A DNA stretch of 40,267 nucleotides from Desulfovibrionaceae bacterium (lineage in GTDB: Bacteria > Desulfobacterota > Desulfovibrionia > Desulfovibrionales > Desulfovibrionaceae). The translations under genes were made by a program, and so were the position numbers. Below the pieces are notes generated by a model, which saw nothing but the letters and a program-made list of their open reading frames with translations, was not told where the DNA came from and searched no databases. Where the stretch lies: positions 42,501-82,767 of the forward strand of contig JADFXV010000004.1 in NCBI GenBank assembly GCA_015233395.1. Direction: 5' to 3'. Positions 19,287 to 33,910 of the stretch are shown piece after piece. How positions within the stretch are numbered: position 1 is the first letter of the stretch; the number at the start of each line of letters is the position of its first letter.

Positions 19287-20480
19287 ATGGGCAAGGCCAA
19301 ATTTCAGCGCAACAAGCCGCACGTCAACATCGGCACCATCGGTCACATCGATCACGGCAAGACCACGCTGACCGCCGCCATCACGAAGATGATGAGCCTC
19401 AAGGGCGGGGCTCAGTTCGTGCCGTTCGACCAGATCGACAAGGCCCCCGAGGAAAAAGAACGCGGCATCACCATCGCCACGGCGCACGTGGAGTACGAGA
19501 CCGCCAACCGGCACTACGCCCACGTGGACTGCCCGGGCCACGCCGACTACATCAAGAACATGATCACCGGCGCGGCGCAGATGGACGGCGGCATCCTGGT
19601 GGTCGCGGCGACCGACGGCCCCATGCCGCAGACCCGCGAGCACATCCTGCTCGCCCGCCAGGTCGGCGTGCCGTCGCTGGTCGTTTTCCTGAACAAGGTC
19701 GACCTGGTGGACGACGCCGAGCTGCTCGAACTGGTCGAGCTGGAAGTGCGCGAGCTGCTCACCAAGTACGGTTTTCCGGGCGACGACATTCCGGTGATTT
19801 CGGGCAGCGCGCTCAAGGCGCTGGAGGCGGACAAGGCCGATTCCCCTGACGCCAAGTGCATTTTCGATTTGCTTGAGGCTTGCGATTCGTACATTCCCGA
19901 GCCCAAGCGCGACATCGACAAGCCGTTTCTCATGCCGATCGAGGACGTGTTTTCCATTTCGGGCCGCGGCACGGTGGTGACCGGGCGCGTTGAGCGCGGG
20001 GTGGTCAAGGTCGGCGAGGAAGTGGAGATCGTGGGCATCAAGGCCACGGTCAAGACGACCTGCACGGGCGTTGAGATGTTCCGCAAGATTCTCGACCAGG
20101 GCCAGGCGGGCGACAACGTGGGCGTGCTTTTGCGCGGGGTCAAGCGCGACGACGTGGAGCGCGGGCAGGTTCTGGCCAAGCCGGGTTCGATTCCGCCGCA
20201 CAAGAAGTTCAAGGCCGAAGTGTACGTGCTGAGCAAGGAAGAGGGCGGCCGTCACACCCCGTTTTTCACGGGGTACCGTCCGCAGTTTTATTTCAGAACC
20301 ACCGACGTGACCGGCGTGGTGAGTTTGGCCGAGGGCGTTGAAATGGTCATGCCCGGGGACAACGCCACCTTCGACGTCGAAATGATCGCCCCGATCGCCA
20401 TGGAAAAAGGCCTGCGCTTCGCCATCCGCGAAGGCGGCCGCACCGTCGGCGCGGGCGTGGTCTCGGAAATCGTGGAGTAA
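19287..20480 (+). CDS. tuf: Elongation factor Tu
   Basis: The protein has 397 residues beginning [20 protein letters not shown]. It is the GTPase that delivers aminoacyl-tRNA to the ribosome. The nucleotide-binding motifs [26 protein letters not shown] and SAL are all intact. Domain II ([15 protein letters not shown]) and domain III ([21 protein letters not shown]) are complete. The GAGCAGGGGGAAAT leader gives a strong ribosome site. It follows fusA by 16 bases and precedes rpmG by 3. The position therefore combines the fusA-tuf and tuf-rpmG-secE-nusG neighbourhoods, each of which is common around one of two tuf copies in other bacteria. Confidence 0.98.
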   Translation: MGKAKFQRNKPHVNIGTIGHIDHGKTTLTAAITKMMSLKGGAQFVPFDQIDKAPEEKERGITIATAHVEYETANRHYAHVDCPGHADYIKNMITGAAQMDGGILVVAATDGPMPQTREHILLARQVGVPSLVVFLNKVDLVDDAELLELVELEVRELLTKYGFPGDDIPVISGSALKALEADKADSPDAKCIFDLLEACDSYIPEPKRDIDKPFLMPIEDVFSISGRGTVVTGRVERGVVKVGEEVEIVGIKATVKTTCTGVEMFRKILDQGQAGDNVGVLLRGVKRDDVERGQVLAKPGSIPPHKKFKAEVYVLSKEEGGRHTPFFTGYRPQFYFRTTDVTGVVSLAEGVEMVMPGDNATFDVEMIAPIAMEKGLRFAIREGGRTVGAGVVSEIVE

Positions 20481-20483
20481 ATC

Positions 20484-20633
20484 ATGCGAATCAACATCCA
20501 GTTGCAGTGCACCGAATGCAAGCGGCGCAACTACGCCACGGAAAAGAACAAGAAGAACACCACCGGACGCTTGGAAATCAAGAAGTATTGCCCGTGGGAC
20601 AAAAAGCACACGGTGCATCGCGAGACCAAGTAG
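20484..20633 (+). CDS. rpmG: 50S ribosomal protein L33
   Basis: The protein has 49 residues beginning [20 protein letters not shown] and ending [10 protein letters not shown]. The first zinc-ribbon pair CTEC is present, but the second pair is reduced to a single cysteine in KYCPWDKKH, an intermediate between zinc-binding and zinc-free L33. The Gram-negative relatives I know look the same at this point, so this is probably normal for the lineage. The start lies 3 bases after the tuf stop, so translation is coupled. It belongs to the large subunit near the exit site. Confidence 0.96.
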   Translation: MRINIQLQCTECKRRNYATEKNKKNTTGRLEIKKYCPWDKKHTVHRETK

Positions 20634-20685
20634 TTCCGGCGTCGCAAGCGTTTATTCTCCGGGCCGGCCGTTCCGGCATGGGTCT

Positions 20686-20707
20686 CGGGAAACGGCGGCG
20701 TTTCCCG
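20686..20707 (+). other. Perfect hairpin 5 bases before the tRNA gene
   Basis: CGGGAAACG-GCGG-CGTTTCCCG is a perfect 9-bp stem with a four-base loop. With no T-tract it is unlikely to terminate; a role as a processing signal that helps release the tRNA from the tuf-rpmG transcript is more plausible. That role is inference. Confidence 0.5.
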
Positions 20708-20712
20708 CGCGC

Positions 20713-20788
20713 AGGGCAGTAGCTCCAACGGTAGAGCATCGGACTCCAAATCCGGGGGTTGCGGGTTCGAATCCCTCCTGCCCTGCCA
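20713..20788 (+). tRNA. trnW: tRNA-Trp (anticodon CCA)
   Basis: The 76 bases fold as a full cloverleaf. The acceptor stem AGGGCAG (20713-20719) pairs with CTGCCCT (20778-20784), followed by discriminator G and encoded CCA. The D arm is GCTC/GAGC, and the anticodon arm TCGGA-CTCCAAA-TCCGG has CCA at 20746-20748. The T arm GCGGG-TTCGAAT-CCCTC has one C-U mismatch at its second pair. A tRNA-Trp between tuf-rpmG and secE is a conserved bacterial arrangement. secE begins 19 bases later, so the tRNA must be cut from a longer transcript. Confidence 0.96.
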
Positions 20789-20807
20789 CTTTTTACAAGG
20801 CGTGGTT

Positions 20808-21092
20808 ATGGCGAACAAGAAGTCGAAAGACGCGGGCGCGCAGGCCGGCGAGGTCCGCGAGCCGCGCGAATCCGCGCCGGCGAAGTCCCCCTCGAGCTTT
20901 ATGGCCAAGATCGAGGAATTCAAGGAATTCTTCGAGCTCTCCAAGCTCGAAATCAAGAAGGTGGTTTGGCCGACCCGCAAGGAGACCGTGGCCACCGGGG
21001 TCGCGGTTCTCGTTCTGGTGGTTGTGATGTCGCTCTTTTTGGGCATCGTCGACGTATCCTTGGCGAAACTGGTGGAAAAGATTCTCTCATGA
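20808..21092 (+). CDS. secE: Protein translocase subunit SecE
   Basis: The start at the ATG at 20808 is supported by AAGG 7 bases upstream; an in-frame GTG at 20802 is too close to that site. The protein has 94 residues: a charged, poorly conserved N-terminus, the amphipathic helix MAKIEEFKEFFELSKLEIKK (32-51), the invariant VVWPTRKET (52-60) and a single membrane helix at about 62-84. This is the short, one-helix form of SecE, which clamps the SecYEG protein-export channel. Its stop codon overlaps the nusG start (ATGA), the classic secE-nusG coupling. Confidence 0.97.
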   Translation: MANKKSKDAGAQAGEVREPRESAPAKSPSSFMAKIEEFKEFFELSKLEIKKVVWPTRKETVATGVAVLVLVVVMSLFLGIVDVSLAKLVEKILS

Positions 21093-21658
21093 CTGAACAG
21101 CCATTTGACATTACGGCCGAACGGGAGGCCAAATCCCGCTGGTATATCGTGCATACCTATTCCGGCTTCGAGCACCGGGTCGAAAAGACCATCCGGGAGA
21201 TGATGCGCACCGGACAGGCCAAGGACATGATCGAGGAAGTGATCGTGCCCACGGAAAAGGTGATCGAGCTGGTCAAGGGCGAGAAGAAGACGTCGACCCG
21301 CAAGTTCTATCCCGGCTACATCATGGTCAAGATGATCATGAACGACGAGTCCTGGCATCTGGTGCAGGACATCCCCAAGGTGACCGGGTTCGTCGGCGGC
21401 AAAAACAAGCCCGCGCCCATGCGCGACAGCGAGATCGATAAAATCATCAGCCTGATGGAAACGCGTCAGGAGCAGCCCCGTCCCAAGTTCCATTTCGAGC
21501 GCGGAGACGAGGTGCGGGTCATCGACGGTCCCTTCGGGGGCTTCAATGGAATGGTCGAGGACGTCAATTACGACAAGGGCAAGCTGCGGGTCGCGGTCTC
21601 CATTTTCGGCCGCCAGACTCCGGTGGAGCTCGATTTCGTCCAGGTGAGCAAAGGCTAA
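21089..21658 (+). CDS. nusG: Transcription termination/antitermination factor NusG
   Basis: The protein has 189 residues from the ATG at 21089, which overlaps the secE stop by 4 bases. The NGN domain opens SRWYIVHTYSGFEHRVEKTI and contains RKFYPGYIMVKM and VTGFVGG. The C-terminal KOW domain carries FERGDEVRVIDGPFGGFNG and ends VELDFVQVSKG. NusG binds the clamp of RNA polymerase, reduces pausing, and links it to ribosomal S10 or Rho. It sits three genes upstream of its own target's subunit genes, as usual. The length and both domains are normal. Confidence 0.98.
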   Translation: MTEQPFDITAEREAKSRWYIVHTYSGFEHRVEKTIREMMRTGQAKDMIEEVIVPTEKVIELVKGEKKTSTRKFYPGYIMVKMIMNDESWHLVQDIPKVTGFVGGKNKPAPMRDSEIDKIISLMETRQEQPRPKFHFERGDEVRVIDGPFGGFNGMVEDVNYDKGKLRVAVSIFGRQTPVELDFVQVSKG

Positions 21659-21677
21659 GCGTCACAGAAGACGATCG

Positions 21678-21697
21678 CCCCCGGGAGCATCCGGGGG
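21678..21697 (+). promoter_or_regulatory. Hairpin in the rplK leader
   Basis: CCCCCGG-GAGCAT-CCGGGGG forms a 7-bp stem 24 bases before the rplK start. In enteric bacteria ribosomal protein L1 represses rplK-rplA by binding a leader hairpin that mimics 23S rRNA. This hairpin occupies the same place, but I could not match the L1 recognition sequence, so the role is only suggested. Confidence 0.35.
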
Positions 21698-21721
21698 GAA
21701 ATCCGAGTCAAGGAAGTTCCC

Positions 21722-22147
<426 letters not shown>

Positions 22148-22165
22148 GCAGAAGGATCAATCGCC

Positions 22166-22873
22166 ATGCCCAAACACGGAAAAAATTACCGCAACGCGGT
22201 CAAGGACATCGACCTGAGCCTCAAGCACCCGCTTGACGAAGGTCTCAAGTATTGCCTGGGGGCGGCTTTCGCCAAGTTCGACGAGACCGTCGAAGTGGCC
22301 ATCTGCCTCGGGGTCGATCCCAAATACTCCGACCAGATGGTGCGCGGCGCCGTCACCCTGCCGCACGGCCTGGGCAAGACCGTGCGCGTGGCCGCCTTCT
22401 GCAAGGGCGACAAGGAAGCCGAAGCCAAGGCCGCCGGCGCGGACGTCACCGGCGCCGAGGATCTGGTCGAAAAGATCCAGGGCGGTTTCCTGGACTTCGA
22501 CAAGGCCGTGGCCACGCCCGACATGATGGCGCTGGTCGGCAAGATCGGCCGCCTGCTCGGCCCGAGGGGCCTGATGCCCAACGCCAAGACCGGCACGGTC
22601 ACCTTCGACATCGGCAAGGCAGTCACCGAGATGAAGGCCGGCCGGGTGGAGTTTCGGGTCGACAAGGCCGGCGTCCTGCACGCGCCGCTCGGCAAGAAGA
22701 GCTTCGGCGAGGACAAGATCCTGGGCAACTTCAAAGTCCTGATGGACTCCGTCATGCGGCTCAAACCTTCGGCGGCCAAGGGCACGTATCTGCAAGCCCT
22801 GGCCCTGACCACCACCATGGGCCCGGGCATCAAGATCGACACCCTGGGCCTGAAAAAGTTCCTGGAAGGCTAG
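22166..22873 (+). CDS. rplA: 50S ribosomal protein L1
   Basis: The protein has 235 residues beginning [21 protein letters not shown]1 forms the mobile stalk that handles deacylated tRNA at the E site, and in many bacteria it represses its own operon. Typical blocks are [40 protein letters not shown] (with PNAKTGTVT after it) and [20 protein letters not shown]. The AGAAGGA site precedes the start by 8-9 bases. It is followed by a hairpin with a T4 run and then the rplJ leader. Confidence 0.98.
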   Translation: MPKHGKNYRNAVKDIDLSLKHPLDEGLKYCLGAAFAKFDETVEVAICLGVDPKYSDQMVRGAVTLPHGLGKTVRVAAFCKGDKEAEAKAAGADVTGAEDLVEKIQGGFLDFDKAVATPDMMALVGKIGRLLGPRGLMPNAKTGTVTFDIGKAVTEMKAGRVEFRVDKAGVLHAPLGKKSFGEDKILGNFKVLMDSVMRLKPSAAKGTYLQALALTTTMGPGIKIDTLGLKKFLEG

Positions 22874-22878
22874 CATTT

Positions 22879-22909
22879 GCCGCCGCGCCGGGACGACCGG
22901 CGGCGTTTT
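22879..22909 (+). terminator. Terminator-like hairpin after rplA
   Basis: CGCCG (22881-22885) pairs with CGGCG (22901-22905) and CCGG (22888-22891) with CCGG (22897-22900), leaving a two-base bulge and loop GACGA; TTTT follows at 22906-22909. With only four T residues it is probably a partial terminator separating the rplKA and rplJL transcription units. Confidence 0.55.
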
Positions 22910-22963
22910 CGGGCGAATCGGGACCAGGAAGGCTTCCCTCGGGAAAGGCTTTCCCTTCGTCCT

Positions 22964-22992
22964 TTGACATAGATACCGGCTGAGGCATGGGA
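22964..22992 (+). promoter_or_regulatory. Candidate promoter for rplJ-rplL-rpoB-rpoC
   Basis: A perfect -35 TTGACA at 22964-22969 lies just upstream of the L10 leader RNA. The -10 at the expected 16-18 base distance is poor (CATGGGAA region), so recognition would depend on the strong -35. The location, after a partial terminator and right before the leader, is what one expects for the L10 operon promoter. Confidence 0.4.
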
Positions 22993-22993
22993 A

Positions 22994-23065
22994 AGGCGAG
23001 TCAAAGACAGCGGGTGGGGCGACCCTTAATTTCCCGTCGAGACGACGCTTTGGCTCTCTTTCGCC
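22994..23065 (+). ncRNA. L10 leader (ribosomal protein autoregulatory RNA)
   Basis: The segment contains AAGACAGCGGGTG, then GACCCTTAAT and TTCCCGTCGAGACG, the conserved pattern of the bacterial L10 leader (the Bacillus version has AGACAGTAGGTG, CTTAATATCCTGCCGAGG). Outer pairing GGCGA/TCGCC (22994-22998 with 23061-23065) and inner CAAAG/CTTTG close the structure. The L10-L12 complex is known to bind this RNA and repress rplJ translation or transcription. It ends 27 bases before the rplJ start. Confidence 0.75.
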
Positions 23066-23092
23066 GACTAAACCCATTTTGGAGGAGTGACC

Positions 23093-23617
23093 GTGGAAAA
23101 AGCGCGCAAGGCTGAGATCATCGAGAAGCTCAAGGAAAAGGCCGATCGCGCGGGCATCTTGGTCGTCACCGACTTCAAGGGACTCAAGGTGGAAGAGCTG
23201 ACCGATCTGAGGGTGAAGCTGCGCGGCAGCGGAGTGGATTACCAGGTCGTCAAGAACACCTTGGCCCGCAGGGCGGTGACCGGGGGACGGCACGAGGTCT
23301 TAAAAGACCACCTCAAGGAAAACTGCGCCATCGCCATCGGCTACGACGATCCGGTGGTGGCCGCCAAGGTCTTGATCGAATACGCCAAGACCAACAAGAA
23401 GTTCGCACTGCGCTTCGCTTCGCTCGAGGGCTCCTTCCTGACTCAGGAATCGGTCCGCGATTTGGCCAAGCTGCCGGGCAAGCAGGAACTTCTGGGCATG
23501 GCCCTTGGGACGATGAACGCCGTACCGACCAATTTCGTCTGCCTGTTCGCGAACGTCATCCGGGGCGTCATGAATTGTTTGAACGCCCTCAAAGAACAGA
23601 AGGAATCCGCCGCCTAG
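23093..23617 (+). CDS. rplJ: 50S ribosomal protein L10
   Basis: I chose the GTG at 23093: the GGAGG site at 23081-23085 lies 7 bases before it, while an in-frame GTG at 23087 is only one base from the site. The protein has 174 residues, beginning (M)[18 protein letters not shown], followed by [20 protein letters not shown] and [13 protein letters not shown]. The N-terminus binds 23S rRNA and L11, and the C-terminal helix carries dimers of L7/L12 to form the ribosomal stalk. It is controlled by the preceding L10 leader. The gene is 47 bases upstream of rplL. Confidence 0.97.
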   Translation: MEKARKAEIIEKLKEKADRAGILVVTDFKGLKVEELTDLRVKLRGSGVDYQVVKNTLARRAVTGGRHEVLKDHLKENCAIAIGYDDPVVAAKVLIEYAKTNKKFALRFASLEGSFLTQESVRDLAKLPGKQELLGMALGTMNAVPTNFVCLFANVIRGVMNCLNALKEQKESAA

Positions 23618-23664
23618 GGTAACCGGGCCGGACCGCCAAAGCGAAACCATCAAAGGAGATTTCC

Positions 23665-24048
23665 ATGTCTGGTGTCACCAAAGAACAAGTTGTCGATTTC
23701 ATCGCCAATATGACCGTGCTCGAACTTTCCGTGTTCATCAAGGAACTCGAAGAGAAGTTCGGCGTTTCCGCCGCCGCTCCGGTGGGCGTCATGGCCGCCG
23801 CTCCGGCCGCCGAGGCCGCCCCGGCCGAAGAGGAGAAGACCGAGTTCGACGTCATCCTCAAGGCCGCCGGCGCCAACAAGATCGGCGCCATCAAGGCCGT
23901 TCGCGCGCTGACGGGCCTGGGCCTGAAAGAGGCCAAGGCCAAAGTTGATGAGACCCCGTCCACCATCAAGGAAGGCGTTTCCAAGGCCGAGGCCGAGGAA
24001 GCCAAGAAGCAGCTGGTCGAAGCCGGCGCCGAGTGTGAAATTAAATAG
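23665..24048 (+). CDS. rplL: 50S ribosomal protein L7/L12
   Basis: The protein has 127 residues. The N-terminal dimerisation domain is [20 protein letters not shown], the flexible hinge is alanine-rich (about residues 38-56, [20 protein letters not shown]), and the C-terminal factor-binding domain contains [20 protein letters not shown] and ends GAECEIK. It recruits elongation factors and initiation factor 2 to the ribosome in four or more copies. The AAAGGAG site gives strong translation, matching the need for several copies per ribosome. A large hairpin follows before rpoB. Confidence 0.98.
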   Translation: MSGVTKEQVVDFIANMTVLELSVFIKELEEKFGVSAAAPVGVMAAAPAAEAAPAEEEKTEFDVILKAAGANKIGAIKAVRALTGLGLKEAKAKVDETPSTIKEGVSKAEAEEAKKQLVEAGAECEIK

Positions 24049-24075
24049 TGATTCAAGACGTTTGAAGATACGGAG

Positions 24076-24112
24076 AAGAGCGCGCCCTTCCCCGGGGAAG
24101 GGTGGCGCTCTT
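24076..24112 (+). terminator. rplL-rpoB attenuator or processing hairpin
   Basis: AAGAGCGC (24076-24083) pairs with GCGCTCTT (24105-24112), and CCCTTCCCC (24085-24093) with GGGGAAGGG (24094-24102), giving a long stem. GTCCCGTTTTAT follows, a weak T-run. In E. coli a partial terminator and RNase III site occupy this same spot and keep RNA polymerase expression well below L7/L12; the same role is likely here. Confidence 0.7.
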
Positions 24113-24174
24113 GTCCCGTTTTATCGGACTTGCGTTCGATACGCTCTTTCAAACCTCTTTGGCACGAGGGTAAA

Positions 24175-28278
<4,104 letters not shown>

Positions 28279-28352
28279 CGGGCGCACGGCGCAAGAACCT
28301 GGTTACAAGGCATTCCGGCGCGAGCCGGTCGATCATAGGCCCCCAAAGGGGA

Positions 28353-28403
28353 CCGGGGGGCGCTTTCGCGCCTCCCGGACACGCATCCGGACCCCGGGTC
28401 CGG
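28353..28403 (+). other. Two tandem hairpins in the rpoB-rpoC spacer
   Basis: CCGGGGGGCGC-TTTC-GCGCCTCCCGG (28353-28378, with one G-T pair) is followed by CCGGACCC-C-GGGTCCGG (28387-28403). They end only 8 bases before the CGAGG ribosome site of rpoC. The 144-base spacer is long for rpoB-rpoC. The hairpins may serve as processing sites or affect rpoC translation; there is no T-tract. Confidence 0.6.
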
Positions 28404-28422
28404 ACAACGACGAGGTGACAAC

Positions 28423-32577
<4,155 letters not shown>

Positions 32578-32619
32578 CGGAGAGTAGAGAGCGCAGAGAG
32601 GAAAGAGGAGAAAATCAGG

Positions 32620-32700
32620 GGGAGGAACCCTTTGTAATGGATGGCGCCGGCCAGCGCTGCGCGCCTTGCCCCTGACCCCCACCTCCCAAAAACTTTGTAA
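32620..32700 (-). repeat. Family B repeat fragment, reverse orientation
   Basis: Read on the minus strand it contains CAAAGTTTTTGGGAGG, GGGGGTCAGGGG and AAGGGTTCCTCCCCC, all family B parts, but with the hairpin lost. With the full copy at 32730-32818 in the opposite orientation, the two halves make an inverted pair in the 313-base gap behind rpoC. I see no gene in that gap. Confidence 0.5.
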
Positions 32701-32729
32701 GGTTTGGATGAAGACGTATTATCGTAATG

Positions 32730-32818
32730 TCCCTTCCCCCTGATAAAGTTTTTTGGGAAAAAGGGGGGGCCGGGGGGAAAAAACTCTTTTGTACACAAAA
32801 GGGTTTTTTCCCCCCGGT
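32730..32818 (+). terminator. Family B repeat with 23-bp hairpin behind rpoC
   Basis: CCCCCTGATAAAGTTTTTTG and a G-run lead into a stem at 32770-32792 paired with 32795-32817 (one G-T pair, loop AC): CCGGGGGGAAAAAACTCTTT continuing to TTGT. It is the best-preserved copy of the family. It probably works with the terminator just downstream. Confidence 0.65.
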
Positions 32819-32837
32819 TTCCGCTTTGCATATCAAC

Positions 32838-32864
32838 AAAAAAAGGGCCTCACGGCCCTTTTTT
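32838..32864. terminator. Bidirectional terminator between rpoC and the metzincin-like gene
   Basis: AAAAAGGGCC-TCAC-GGCCCTTTTTT is a perfect stem flanked by an A-run on the left and a T-run on the right. It therefore works as an intrinsic terminator for rpoC (plus) and for the convergent minus-strand gene, whose stop codon is only 26 bases away. Confidence 0.92.
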
Positions 32865-32890
32865 ATTGCCTTGCGGCGCTGAAATGCTTT

Positions 32891-33724
32891 TCAGGACACG
32901 GCGAACAGGGTGTTTTGCTTGCCGAAGACCGCGCCGGCGGCGGTCGCGGCCGGGCTTGAGCCGGCGGCGCCCGCCGAGGCGATCGCCGGATTGAAGCCGC
33001 CCGCGACCGGGTTGCCGTTCGCGTCGGCGGTCAGGCCGTATTTGCCGAGCAGCCCGTCGCCGCCGTAGAGCCAGTTCAGGGCCTGGATGTCGAGCGTGCC
33101 GAAATGCGCGGATGTTCCCGAGGGATTTCCGGGGTCGAGACTGACCGCGTTCGTCATGATGGTGGAGGTCAGATTGTCCAGCCCGGCGGGCACGGGGTTG
33201 GGTCCGTCATCTGCGTTTTTGAGCCCCAGGGCATGGCCGATTTCGTGCAGCAGGACGTCGTAGCCGGGACTGCCGGGCGTGATGCTGCTCAAAGGATCGT
33301 AGTCGTTACTGAGCAGGATCGAGTCGTGGATGGCCAGCGAGGTGAGGTTGCCGCCGGCGTCCTGGCCGTAGGCGATATTGTTGTAGTCCACGCCGTACCA
33401 GCCGCCGTTGAAGTCTCCGGAGTAGCCGAAGAACAGATTCACGGGCGCGTTCGCATCGCCGGTCGTGTTTTTGAACACGATCCCGGTCACGCTGCTGACG
33501 TAATTGAGCATCTGAATCGTTCCGGCCTGCTGGCCGGCGTCCATCTCGCCCACGCCGACAGAGCCCGGCACGGCTGCGGCGGCCGAGGAGTCGAAGGAAT
33601 AATTGATAAAGTTCTGCGACGGCAAAAGGTAATTGTAGCTGACTTGATTGGCCCAAAGCAAACCGTCCACGTTCGGGTTTCCCGACATTGGAGAATACAG
33701 CTGCGAGAGCGAGGTCAAACTCAT
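32891..33724 (-). CDS. Metzincin-like (serralysin-type fold) putative type 1 secretion substrate
   Basis: The protein has 277 residues with no signal peptide. YDVLLHEIGHALGLKNADD (155-173) is the zinc helix HExxHxxGxx of metzincins, with H160, E161 and H164; the third ligand position, normally His or Asp, is N170. The turn STIMTNAV carries Met190, but the Tyr usual in serralysins (MSY) is Asn192. FGTLDIQALNWLYG (208-221) ends the catalytic domain as in M10 peptidases. No RTX (GGxGxD) repeats follow; the last 55 residues are Ala/Gly-rich and end NTLFAVS, a short hydrophobic tail compatible with a C-terminal secretion signal. It is divergent from an HlyB-type exporter, its likely transporter. 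Activity is uncertain given the two Asn substitutions. Confidence 0.75.
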   Translation of the reverse strand: MSLTSLSQLYSPMSGNPNVDGLLWANQVSYNYLLPSQNFINYSFDSSAAAAVPGSVGVGEMDAGQQAGTIQMLNYVSSVTGIVFKNTTGDANAPVNLFFGYSGDFNGGWYGVDYNNIAYGQDAGGNLTSLAIHDSILLSNDYDPLSSITPGSPGYDVLLHEIGHALGLKNADDGPNPVPAGLDNLTSTIMTNAVSLDPGNPSGTSAHFGTLDIQALNWLYGGDGLLGKYGLTADANGNPVAGGFNPAIASAGAAGSSPAATAAGAVFGKQNTLFAVS

Positions 33725-33746
33725 GATGCGCCGTCCCGTGAAAAGA

Positions 33747-33768
33747 TTTTGGTCTCTCTAAACCAAAA
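33747..33768. promoter_or_regulatory. Inverted repeat in the divergent promoter region
   Basis: TTTTGGT (33747-33753) and ACCAAAA (33762-33768) are separated by 8 bases, 23 bases upstream of the metzincin-like gene's start and within the 186-base region it shares with the exporter gene. It could be an operator for a dimeric regulator or a 5' leader hairpin. No regulator gene adjoins. Confidence 0.35.
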
Positions 33769-33910
33769 AAAAATGGCCCGCAATACCGCCTGAACGGAAT
33801 CGACGACGAACATAGCCGTTGCGTTGCACGGAAGCTTTGCGTATTCCTTTGCCAGCGTCGCGACCACTACTGCCTGTAACCAATGCCGGGCCAAAACCGT
33901 CTGCCAAGCC

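Noticed and set aside
24130-24174. Upstream TTG start for rpoB
   Set aside because: The ATG at 24175 has a GAGGG site and the normal family N-terminus; the 15 extra residues overlap the region after the attenuator hairpin.
33104-33793. Plus-strand open frame across the metzincin-like gene
   Set aside because: The minus strand carries the HExxH helix and Met-turn in correct order; the plus-strand product has no domain.
33824-33910. TTG at 33824 as the start of the exporter
   Set aside because: No ribosome site and the added 29 residues do not resemble the family N-terminus. It cannot be fully excluded, since the ATG at 33911 also lacks a clear site.
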